Positions 54,087 to 60,785 of a stretch of DNA of 64,000 nt are shown piece after piece. A program made the translations under genes and the position numbers. The stretch is from Sphingobacterium sp. SYP-B4668. Its GTDB lineage: Bacteria; Bacteroidota; Bacteroidia; Sphingobacteriales; Sphingobacteriaceae. The notes under the pieces were generated by a model, which was not told the origin of the DNA, did no database searches, and saw only the letters and a program-made list of their open reading frames with translations. Position 1 is the stretch's first letter; each line of letters begins with the position of its first letter. The stretch covers positions 1,922,001 to 1,986,000 of the forward strand of contig NZ_CP115483.1 of the NCBI RefSeq assembly GCF_027627455.1, given 5' to 3'.

Positions 54087-55001
54087 TTATACTTTGTCGA
54101 ACTCCGGATAGGGAAATCCCTTTCCTTTTTCACAGAGGGATTTAAGGCTTCTGAAAAATAGCCCCCAATCATGCGTACAGGATGCAAATTCTGGTGTATA
54201 GGCTTCCCATCCATCATGATGAAAAAACAGCGTACACCCTTTAGGATGGGGTTCCAGTTCAAAAGTTAGTGTAGTACCTACCCAATCTTCGTAGGCTTTG
54301 ATGCAGTTCCATCTTACAATACTGTAGGGTCTTAGTTCGGTTACAGCCATTTCTTTAAAATATTCAGGACCGAAGCCAAATCTTAAAATACTTCCTACTT
54401 CTGGTTTTGCAACCGTATCAGGTGTCCACCAGCCTGCCAGCCCATCTTGTTGGGTAATAGCCTGATAAACTTTCTCCACAGGTGCCGCGATTGATAACCT
54501 ATGGCATATACTTTTGGTATCGTACCGTTGATCGGTCGAGGCGGCTGTTCCTATATTCTCTCTAGGTGTAGGATTGCCTTCGCCTGTTAGAATAAGCCCC
54601 TTTAAACTGTCGTGGATGTAATGTGTCCATGCACTATGGCAAACCTGGTAGCACTCATAGGAGGGAACCAGACCCTGATGTGTAAATTTTAACTGTGTTT
54701 TACCATTTTTTGCAGATATTTTAAAGATAATGTCAGTATCAATCCATTCACTGCTGTCTTGGGTGAATTTGAAGTAATTGTCAAGTACATGCCAGACCAC
54801 CGTTTCGCCGGGTTCCATCTCGGTAATTTTAATACGGCAGCGATGGACATCCTGATAATGATATGAGAACTCACTGCCAAGTTTTGCAGTTTCCCCGTCA
54901 ATATTTGCCGACCACCATCCGCTTACATTATTAACAGCATCAAATACTTCTTGCGGGGTGGCATCTAACTCAATTGTTGTTGTAAAATCCTGTTGTTGCA
55001 T
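54087..55001 (-). CDS. Tandem SRPBCC/AHSA1-domain protein
   Basis: 304 residues forming two AHSA1-like domains. Domain 1 (about 1-145) starts FTTTIELDATPQEVFDAVNNVSGWWS; domain 2 (about 165-300) starts SICHRLSIAAPVEKVYQAITQQDGLAGWWTP. Usual members have one domain of about 150 residues, so this is a fused pair. It binds an unknown hydrophobic ligand. It lies head-to-head with an AraC-type regulator across a 188-bp gap holding repeated operator-like motifs. Confidence 0.88.
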   Translation of the reverse strand: MQQQDFTTTIELDATPQEVFDAVNNVSGWWSANIDGETAKLGSEFSYHYQDVHRCRIKITEMEPGETVVWHVLDNYFKFTQDSSEWIDTDIIFKISAKNGKTQLKFTHQGLVPSYECYQVCHSAWTHYIHDSLKGLILTGEGNPTPRENIGTAASTDQRYDTKSICHRLSIAAPVEKVYQAITQQDGLAGWWTPDTVAKPEVGSILRFGFGPEYFKEMAVTELRPYSIVRWNCIKAYEDWVGTTLTFELEPHPKGCTLFFHHDGWEAYTPEFASCTHDWGLFFRSLKSLCEKGKGFPYPEFDKV

Positions 55002-55087
55002 AATTCATTTTTTTATTAATCGGGTTATGTATTCTTTTTCCAGTTCAAAGTTAGTGACATATAAACACCTTGATAGCGTGTCATATA

Positions 55088-55118
55088 GACAATATGAGGG
55101 GTTGATTTGGACAATATG
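55088..55118. promoter_or_regulatory. Direct repeats GACAATATG in the SRPBCC/AraC divergent promoter
   Basis: GACAATATG occurs at 55088-55096 and 55110-55118, 22 bp apart (two helical turns), as AraC-family dimers often require. A related GACATATAAACA lies at 55056-55067, and the first repeat is part of CATAT-AGACA-ATATG. The gap separates the two divergent genes. Confidence 0.6.
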
Positions 55119-55189
55119 TTTTTCTAACTTTACTTGAGGGAATAAGAGTATAACTTGAATAAGCAGGTCTTTTACATAAATCACATTTT

Positions 55190-56173
55190 ATGAGACATCT
55201 CACAATATTAGTACCGGATATGCAGACAGGTCCCAATACACTATCGTGTATTATTGGCTCCTATCACATTTTTACGGAAGCCAATAACTATTATGAGCGC
55301 CTTAATAAAGGGAAATTGTTTACGATAGAATTGGCAGGGGTTTCTGTACAGGCGGATTTTGTAAATGGTTTATTAAAGGTTATGCCACAAACGAATATTG
55401 ATGCTTTGTCCGAAACAGATCTGATTATAATTCCGGCTATAACAGCTGCTTTTAAAAAGCCTGAAGCAGGCAATGTAAGATTAGTAGACTGGATCACGAA
55501 ACAGTATAAAAAAGGGGCAGAGGTTGCAAGCATGTGTACAGGAGCTTATTTACTGGCGGCAACTGGTCTCTTGGATAGGAGGAGTTGTTCTATTCATTGG
55601 AATGCAGCCGCTAATTTTGAAAACCTATTCCCAAAAGTGGATTTGAAAGCAGAAAAACTCATTACTGATGAGCAGGGGATTTACACCAATGGCGGTGGCT
55701 ATTCTTTTTTAAACCTATTGCTTTACCTGGTTGAAAAGTATTACGACAGACAAACGGCTATCTATTGCTCCAAAATCTTCCAGGTCGACCTGGACAGACA
55801 AACACAATCAGATTTTGTGATATTTAAGGGGCAAAAATCACATGGAGATGAAGTAGTGGTAATGGCGCAAGAATACATTGAAAAGAATTTTTCGGGAAAA
55901 ATATCAATGGATGAGCTTTCGAAGAAATTTTCTATTGGAAGAAGGAGTTTTGATCGGAGGTTTATAAAGGCTACAGGTAACACACCTGTGGAATATTGGC
56001 AGCGGGTAAGGGTCGAATCTGCGAAGAGGGAATTCGAGACCTCTCGCAAGACGGTCAATGAGGTCATGTATGAAGTGGGCTATACTGATGTAAAGGCTTT
56101 TAGGGAGGTGTTCCGTAAGGTGACCGGTGTGTCACCACTTGGATATAAGGGTAAATACAATACCTTCAAGTGA
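55190..56173 (+). CDS. AraC-family regulator with DJ-1/PfpI-like (GATase1) domain
   Basis: 327 residues. The N-terminal domain (about 1-195) has the DJ-1-like fold, with the conserved cysteine in ASMCTGAYLLAATGLLDRR (Cys116) and the following CSIHWNAAANF. The C-terminal AraC helix-turn-helix pair covers about 222-320 (SMDELSKKFSIGRRSFDRRFIKATGNTPVEYWQ and VNEVMYEVGYTDVKAFREVFRKVTGVSPLGYK). It probably senses a small molecule and controls itself and the divergent SRPBCC gene. This is inferred from position and operator-like repeats. Confidence 0.92.
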   Translation: MRHLTILVPDMQTGPNTLSCIIGSYHIFTEANNYYERLNKGKLFTIELAGVSVQADFVNGLLKVMPQTNIDALSETDLIIIPAITAAFKKPEAGNVRLVDWITKQYKKGAEVASMCTGAYLLAATGLLDRRSCSIHWNAAANFENLFPKVDLKAEKLITDEQGIYTNGGGYSFLNLLLYLVEKYYDRQTAIYCSKIFQVDLDRQTQSDFVIFKGQKSHGDEVVVMAQEYIEKNFSGKISMDELSKKFSIGRRSFDRRFIKATGNTPVEYWQRVRVESAKREFETSRKTVNEVMYEVGYTDVKAFREVFRKVTGVSPLGYKGKYNTFK

Positions 56174-56492
56174 ATTGCAGGTGACATACTGCAATTAATT
56201 GATGTTACAATCGGCTCTATTAGGATTGCCTATAGATGTAAGTAAGATTAGTACACAGGCATGCATGGAGAAAAGTAAGTGATGGAGAACTGAATGTTGC
56301 TGGACAACGTAACCAAGAATGAAGCTAAGCGTAATGAACGCGCCTCGCAAGACAGTCCCATGGAAGGCCGAATGCCTTATTTTCTTCCCCTCGTTTACTA
56401 TTGGATAATTTTAAAATGACATGTCGTTAAATGGACGGCTTATGCTCAAATTTATTTTACTTTTATTTCCAATATGCTGTAAATTTGTATAA
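56174..56492. other. 319-bp intergenic region after the AraC-type gene
   Basis: A hairpin AATTGCAG/CTGCAATT (56173-56180 and 56189-56196) may end the regulator transcript. No other feature was recognised; the last 60 bp are AT-rich. Confidence 0.55.
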
Positions 56493-56777
56493 ATGAGCGC
56501 AATAAAGGATATATCGCAAATTTTTCCCAAACACTTATTTTGGGATGTCGATCCACAGAATTTAGATATTCAGGATGACAGTGATTTTATTATCCCTAGA
56601 GCGCTAATTGCTACAACTGCGGAGACATTTGCTAAAGATATCCAACCCTTGGAAAAGCTTTACAGCAAAATGCAAATTGTCAGAGAATTGCAAAAAACAA
56701 AAGAACGTATTAGTAATGAGGTCTGTAAACTTGTTGCTCGTCGTTACCATGTTCGGCAATTTTTACGTTATCAATAA
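56493..56777 (+). CDS. DUF6922-like antitoxin-type protein
   Basis: 94 residues. It starts DISQIFPKHLFWDVDPQNLDIQDDSDFIIPRALIATTAETF, the opening typical of DUF6922 proteins that sit before AbiEii/AbiGii-like nucleotidyltransferases. The stop TAA overlaps the next ATG by one base. It would be the antitoxin of a type IV-like pair. The function of this group is inferred from neighbours. Confidence 0.7.
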   Translation: MSAIKDISQIFPKHLFWDVDPQNLDIQDDSDFIIPRALIATTAETFAKDIQPLEKLYSKMQIVRELQKTKERISNEVCKLVARRYHVRQFLRYQ

Positions 56778-57160
56778 TGTCTGCTATTTCTCAAGGTCTA
56801 CTAAAGACTATTCGTGAGTTACAATGTTTTGAAAGTTTTTTAGGTGGAGGCACAAACTTAGCTATTCGATATCATCATCGGATATCCACTGACATTGATT
56901 TCTTTTTCCCTCATATTGTCGGAAAAGCAGGTTATGAAAGAATCAAAGAAGATATCCAAAATTTTTATGGCGCACGTGTGTTTGGCCTCCAATTCCCGTG
57001 CGATATCAATGACCAGTATATTTTTCTTCGTTTTTTTGTTATATGTGATGGAGAAACGATTAAGGTAGAGGTTCTTCAAAATATGAAAATGGCTGGGGTC
57101 TCGCACGAAATAGGAAATCTGAAATATGTTGGAAGGCTTATAAAAGCAAAAACCCTATAA
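56777..57160 (+). CDS. Nucleotidyltransferase AbiEii/AbiGii-like toxin, C-terminally truncated
   Basis: 127 residues. The nucleotidyltransferase core LGGGTNLAIRYHHRISTDIDFFF (about 22-44) has the GG and the metal-binding DxD. Intact relatives run to about 190-230 residues with a further helical part; here translation stops right after KYVGRLIKAKTL, with the TAA codon inside a terminator stem. The missing C-terminus and the neighbouring tRNA fragments suggest loss by recombination. It overlaps the antitoxin-like gene by one base. Confidence 0.72.
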   Translation: MSAISQGLLKTIRELQCFESFLGGGTNLAIRYHHRISTDIDFFFPHIVGKAGYERIKEDIQNFYGARVFGLQFPCDINDQYIFLRFFVICDGETIKVEVLQNMKMAGVSHEIGNLKYVGRLIKAKTL

Positions 57161-57186
57161 ATACTGCTATTTATTTATAGGGTTTT
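57149..57186. terminator. Hairpin at the truncated toxin gene end
   Basis: AAAACCCTATAAATA (57149-57163) pairs with TATTTATAGGGTTTT (57172-57186). It contains the toxin-gene stop codon. Read on the minus strand it also follows the outer tRNA-Ser fragment. Confidence 0.75.
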
Positions 57187-57220
57187 GATACTTTTTCCTT
57201 GTTTTGATACTTTTTCCTTG
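57183..57220. repeat. Perfect tandem duplication of 19 bp
   Basis: TTTTGATACTTTTTCCTTG occurs twice without interruption (57183-57201 and 57202-57220). It lies between the terminator and the outermost tRNA-Ser fragment. Confidence 0.9.
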
Positions 57221-57227
57221 TTAGGAT

Positions 57228-57244
57228 GCGGAGATCGAGGGATT
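57228..57244 (-). repeat. Truncated tRNA-Ser 3' end, copy 3 (16 of 17 identical)
   Basis: GCGGAGATCGAGGGATT differs at one position from the 3' end of the intact tRNA-Ser gene at 57544-57560. A minus-strand terminator (57149-57186) follows 41 nt away. It looks like an attachment-site relic. Confidence 0.7.
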
Positions 57245-57365
57245 ACCTACGGTCATCCCTAATTGGAGGTGGCTTCAAATAAACCCAAAGTACTCGCTTT
57301 GCTCATTTCTTTCGTCGTTTTTCTCTTTTTTTCTCAAACTGCGTTTGTCAAAAAGCTATAAAACG

Positions 57366-57393
57366 ACAAAACCTGACTAATGTCAGGCTTTGT
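57366..57393. terminator. Hairpin following tRNA-Ser fragment copy 2
   Basis: ACAAA-A-CCTGAC (57366-57377) pairs with GTCAGG-C-TTTGT (57382-57393), loop TAAT, one mismatch. It is 9 nt past the fragment on the minus strand. Confidence 0.75.
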
Positions 57394-57402
57394 GTTTGTT
57401 TG

Positions 57403-57419
57403 GCGGAGAGCGAGGGATT
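57403..57419 (-). repeat. Truncated tRNA-Ser 3' end, copy 2 (17 of 17 identical)
   Basis: GCGGAGAGCGAGGGATT is identical to the 3' end of the intact tRNA-Ser gene at 57544-57560. Similarity stops in the T loop, as for integrase core sites. The upstream part is not tRNA-like. Confidence 0.8.
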
Positions 57420-57511
57420 GGCTCAGTCCTACAGGGCACCTGCACGAAAACCGTGAGCCTTCTAGAATCGAACCCCGGCCATCCCTTCTGGTTCTCATCC
57501 CTCTAAACGCA

Positions 57512-57541
57512 AAAAACCTCCATCTTTCGATGAAGGTTTTT
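57512..57541. terminator. Terminator of the tRNA-Ser gene
   Basis: AAAAACCTCCATC (57512-57524) and GATGAAGGTTTTT (57529-57541), loop TTTC, one mismatch. It is 2 nt past the tRNA-Ser repeat on the minus strand and is followed by a T run in that direction. Confidence 0.82.
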
Positions 57542-57544
57542 CTG

Positions 57545-57629
57545 CGGAGAGCGAGGGATTCGAACCCCCGAACCTGTGACAGTTAACGGTTTTCAAGACC
57601 GCCGCATTCGACCACTCTGCCAGCTCTCC
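57545..57629 (-). tRNA. tRNA-Ser(UGA)
   Basis: On the minus strand the 85-nt sequence folds into a class II tRNA: acceptor stem GGAGAGC/GCTCTCC (57629-57623 with 57552-57546), discriminator G at 57545, and anticodon loop CTTGAAA (57597-57591) with anticodon TGA (reads UCA). A long variable arm and a GGTTCGAATCC T-arm follow. CCA is not encoded. It is the intact member of three copies of the same 3' end in this region. Confidence 0.95.
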
Positions 57630-57737
57630 GCCACAAAAGTAGAAAATCTAACTAATTATCCAAAACTAAAAATGAATCCAAGGTCTTAAAGCTTGAAAAT
57701 GAGCCTAATTAATTTATTTCCCTCATTTCTGACTTGA

Positions 57738-58622
57738 TTACGGATGTAAAATTTCGTGGATATGCTTCTTGATATTGGACATAAGCTTGTCTTGGGGGAG
57801 GTCATCCGAATCGGTTCCGAAGGGATCTTCAATGGATTCGGCAATTAATTCCAACGATGCTAACACATAGAATACGAATGGGACGGCGGCAATAACAAAG
57901 TACCCAATAGAAAAAACATAGCCTATAGGAAGCGTAAACACATAAAAGACAATGAATTTCTTTATGAATGAACTATACGACTGCGGGATAGGGGTGTTTT
58001 TGATGCGCTCGCAAGCTCCACATACACGTGTGAGTTGCTGTAATTCGTCGTTTACGATAATAAATTGGTCTCCAGATATAATGCCAGCCTGATATAAGCT
58101 GTTCACTTTTTTGAAAATCAGCGCCGCCAATTGGTTCGGTGTATGTTTTTGAAGGTCCAGATTGCCTAATTCAGGATGTTCATTGTCATCCAGCATATAG
58201 GTGGTATAGTCTGACCGGAGGAAATTACGCATGATCTGAGCATACATAGGAATGGCTTTCCTGAAAAATGAACGGTTGACGTGGTCGGCTTCAGGTAGGA
58301 ATGCATTCATTTTGAAAGCTAGCGTACGGCTAATATTTGTCAACATACCCCACTGTTTACGTGCTTCCCACCATCGATCATAGGCTGTGTTGGTTCTGAA
58401 TACAAGTAATAATGATAACGCAAAGCCCAATAAGCTATGTACAATAGTAATGTTCTTAATCCAACTTTTTTCGGAGAGGTGCAAATATTCCAATTCGAAA
58501 TAGGCAATGCCACCGGATAAAATCGCCGTTAACAATAAGTAAGGGAATAGTTTGCGTACGGTGTCTGATCGGTGTAGATAGAAAGTGGCTCTAAACCATT
58601 CTTTTGGATTATATATTTGCAT
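57738..58622 (-). CDS. Bestrophin-family (UPF0187, YneE-like) channel protein
   Basis: 294 residues from the ATG at 58622; two codons earlier is only a TTG. Bestrophin signatures are LLVFRTNTAYDRWWEARKQWGML (about 75-97), IPQSYSSFIKKFIVFYVFTLPIGYV and LIAESIEDPFGTDSDDLP. Four membrane helices are expected, and bacterial homologues form pentameric ion channels. The gene lies across a 147-bp divergent region with a long palindrome. The ion selectivity is not readable. Confidence 0.9.
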   Translation of the reverse strand: MQIYNPKEWFRATFYLHRSDTVRKLFPYLLLTAILSGGIAYFELEYLHLSEKSWIKNITIVHSLLGFALSLLLVFRTNTAYDRWWEARKQWGMLTNISRTLAFKMNAFLPEADHVNRSFFRKAIPMYAQIMRNFLRSDYTTYMLDDNEHPELGNLDLQKHTPNQLAALIFKKVNSLYQAGIISGDQFIIVNDELQQLTRVCGACERIKNTPIPQSYSSFIKKFIVFYVFTLPIGYVFSIGYFVIAAVPFVFYVLASLELIAESIEDPFGTDSDDLPQDKLMSNIKKHIHEILHP

Positions 58623-58636
58623 GTGCAAACTAAAAT

Positions 58637-58683
58637 AAATTTACTTTTATATGCAATTTATAATTGCATATAAAAGTAAATTT
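58637..58683. repeat. Nearly perfect 47-bp palindrome between bestrophin and GH25 genes
   Basis: Arms 58637-58658 and 58662-58683 match exactly over 22 bp, separated by TAT. The inner part is ATGCAATT-TAT-AATTGCAT. It starts 15 bp upstream of the bestrophin ATG and lies upstream of both divergent genes, so it is not a terminator for either. It could be an operator or a cruciform/hairpin-forming element. Confidence 0.9.
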
Positions 58684-58769
58684 TTCTTCTCTCTTATGCG
58701 TTTGATGACGAAATTATATTTCTTGGATTTTAATTTGAAAGTATCCTTACAATGCCTTAATTTCATGCC

Positions 58770-59630
58770 ATGGCTAAAAAAGCTGTAAAGCGCGTGCAGA
58801 CCCCCAAAAAGGCAGGACCGAAAGACGATAGGCGGGTATATTTGATATGGAGTATTATCATTCCTATCCTAATTGTAGTATTGGGAGTGACTTGGCACTA
58901 CCGATCAGGCATTAAATATTATTTCAAAGAGATTTCTTCTGGAAAGCACGACACGGCATGGAAGGATGCGAAATATGACATTCGTAACGTCGAGTTGATG
59001 ACCAAGCACGATGATAAGATTTTTGGAATCGATATCAGTCAATATCAGGGCAAGATAGATTGGGTGGAGGTTAATACAATCAACGATAAATTTCCGGTGG
59101 ATTTTATTTTTATTCGATCGACAATGGGGGAGTCGAGTGTGGATAGTAAATTTAAGTCAAACTGGAAGAGTGCGCAATCGAGGGCTAAGCTTAGAGGAGC
59201 ATATCATTATTTTAGGCCTAATGAGAATTCGCTGAAGCAAGCTCAAAATTTTATCAAGACCGTACGACTGAGACCTGGAGATCTTCCTCCTGTATTGGAT
59301 ATTGAAGAGCTGCCTCGAGGACAATCTATGGATAGCTTACGTGTGGGTTTAAAGCGATGGTTGGACATCGTGGAGCAACACTATGGTATTAAACCGATCT
59401 TGTATTCTGGGGATAAATATTTTACTGATTTTCTGGAAAAGGAATTTTCTGATTATGTAATTTGGATAGCAAATTATAATTTTTGGATAGATGATTTGAA
59501 GGATCACTGGGATTTTTGGCAGTTTTCGGAAAAGGGAACGGTACGCGGGATTAAGGGACCGGTGGATCTAAATATATTCAATGGCAATATTGAAGATCTA
59601 GAGCGATTGGCTATACCTTATTCAGATTAA
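58770..59630 (+). CDS. Membrane-anchored GH25 lysozyme (1,4-beta-N-acetylmuramidase)
   Basis: 286 residues. A Lys/Arg-rich start is followed by one transmembrane helix (about 24-42), and the GH25 domain covers about 84-275. Motifs: FGIDISQYQGKIDW (Asp88), FIFIRST, GAYHYFRP, PVLDIEE (Asp177, Glu179), WIANYNFW and DFWQFSEKG, then DLNIFNG. The catalytic acids match the family. It cuts peptidoglycan from the periplasmic side of the inner membrane, and is probably for wall remodelling. The anchored N-terminus suggests no phage origin. Confidence 0.93.
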   Translation: MAKKAVKRVQTPKKAGPKDDRRVYLIWSIIIPILIVVLGVTWHYRSGIKYYFKEISSGKHDTAWKDAKYDIRNVELMTKHDDKIFGIDISQYQGKIDWVEVNTINDKFPVDFIFIRSTMGESSVDSKFKSNWKSAQSRAKLRGAYHYFRPNENSLKQAQNFIKTVRLRPGDLPPVLDIEELPRGQSMDSLRVGLKRWLDIVEQHYGIKPILYSGDKYFTDFLEKEFSDYVIWIANYNFWIDDLKDHWDFWQFSEKGTVRGIKGPVDLNIFNGNIEDLERLAIPYSD

Positions 59631-59762
59631 TGACGGTATGGAGACGGTAGTATATAATATATTGTCGATTTTTGTATCTTAAGGGTTGGCCTTACATCGA
59701 AATGTAGAACGGATTTTGGTTAAGACCCTGTGGTCTATGATATATAAAAAGGAGAATAGCAT

Positions 59763-60464
59763 ATGTGTGTCTTTGGAATAAAAAAAAGTGTGGTGTCACT
59801 ATTGATGGTGATAGCACTGATGATGACCAGTACTGTCTTTGCACAACAAGCATCTTTCGCTTTGGATGTGAAAAAATTTTCAGAAATATCGAAGGAAAGT
59901 ATCATTGTCGACACACGTCCATCTGCTGATTTTTTAAAGGGTTTTATCGATGGTAGCATTAGTATTGGATGGCAAGGACCTTTTAATACTTGGATACAGA
60001 AGATAGTAGACGACAAGACCAAGTCTTTGATTTTGGTCACAGTGCCGGGTACCGAGCAGGCTGTAATGGAGCGATTGGATTCACTCGGATATACTGCAGT
60101 GAAGGGATACCTTGCAAATGGAATGGATGCTTGGCTGAACGCCGATAGGCCTATTGTAAGTCTTCCTAATGTGACGGCCGAAGAGGCTATGGCACTGAAT
60201 AAGGACGAAAATTATATATATGTCGATGTGCGCTCGGCGAAAGAATTTGAAGCTGGGCATGTAGCAGGTGCATTGAATATGCCTTTGCAGAATTATTACT
60301 ATGAAATGAAGTCCGAACCCCACATAACGTATTTACTTCAGTGCCAAGTTGGGTATAGAAGCACATTGGCGGCTTCTATTTTATATGCAAAGGGCGTGAA
60401 AAATATAAAAAATGTAGATGGTGGTTATAAAGCGGTTTCTGCTATTTCCCAGTCAAAAAAATAA
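59763..60464 (+). CDS. Secreted tandem rhodanese-domain protein
   Basis: 233 residues with a signal peptide (ending VFAQQ, about 29). Rhodanese domain 1 (about 35-130) has IIVDTRPSADFLKGFIDGSISI but its active-site loop reads VTVPGTEQ (92-99) without the cysteine. Domain 2 (about 138-228) has YVDVRSAKEFEAGHVAGALNMPL and the catalytic CQVGYRS loop with Cys194. Only domain 2 can form a persulfide. It handles sulfur in the periplasm. The thioredoxin gene follows after 10 bp. Confidence 0.92.
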   Translation: MCVFGIKKSVVSLLMVIALMMTSTVFAQQASFALDVKKFSEISKESIIVDTRPSADFLKGFIDGSISIGWQGPFNTWIQKIVDDKTKSLILVTVPGTEQAVMERLDSLGYTAVKGYLANGMDAWLNADRPIVSLPNVTAEEAMALNKDENYIYVDVRSAKEFEAGHVAGALNMPLQNYYYEMKSEPHITYLLQCQVGYRSTLAASILYAKGVKNIKNVDGGYKAVSAISQSKK

Positions 60465-60474
60465 AAGGTAGATT

Positions 60475-60774
60475 ATGGCAACGTTTAACGATATCATTCA
60501 AAAAAACCCATTGGTCTTGATCGATTTTTCGGCGTCCTGGTGTGGCCCCTGTCAACAGCTGTCACCTATATTAGATGAGGTTAAAAAACATTTTGGTGAT
60601 GATCTTTCCGTCATTAAGATTGATGTTGACAAGAATCAAAAATTGGCGGCTTATTATCGTGTACAAGGGGTGCCAACAATGATGTTGTTCAAATCGGGAA
60701 ACCAAGTATGGCGACAAAGTGGCTTATTGATGAAAAGTGAGTTAATTAAAGTCATCAATCAGCATCAGAAATAG
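60475..60774 (+). CDS. Thioredoxin-family protein
   Basis: 99 residues with the redox motif SWCGPC (Cys23, Cys26), the cis-proline segment GVPTMMLFKSG (76-86 region) and no signal peptide, so cytoplasmic. Its gene is 10 bp after the rhodanese gene. It could reduce persulfide or disulfide intermediates, but the partner of a periplasmic rhodanese would be expected in the periplasm. A functional link is therefore unproven. Confidence 0.93.
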   Translation: MATFNDIIQKNPLVLIDFSASWCGPCQQLSPILDEVKKHFGDDLSVIKIDVDKNQKLAAYYRVQGVPTMMLFKSGNQVWRQSGLLMKSELIKVINQHQK

Positions 60775-60785
60775 GAGCGTTTCGG

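Noticed and set aside
57380..57586. 68-codon plus-strand frame with the sequence RRARDSNPRT
   Set aside because: It is the reverse strand of tRNA-Ser and its 3'-end fragments, a well-known source of false proteins.
57738..58628. TTG start two codons before the bestrophin ATG
   Set aside because: The ATG at 58622 is directly available and TTG starts are rare here; the same reasoning was used at 3629-4207, 16870, 43506 and 52608.
58770..59630. GH25 lysozyme as part of a prophage
   Set aside because: It has a membrane anchor and no holin, tail or capsid genes nearby; GH25 enzymes are common in this phylum's core genomes.
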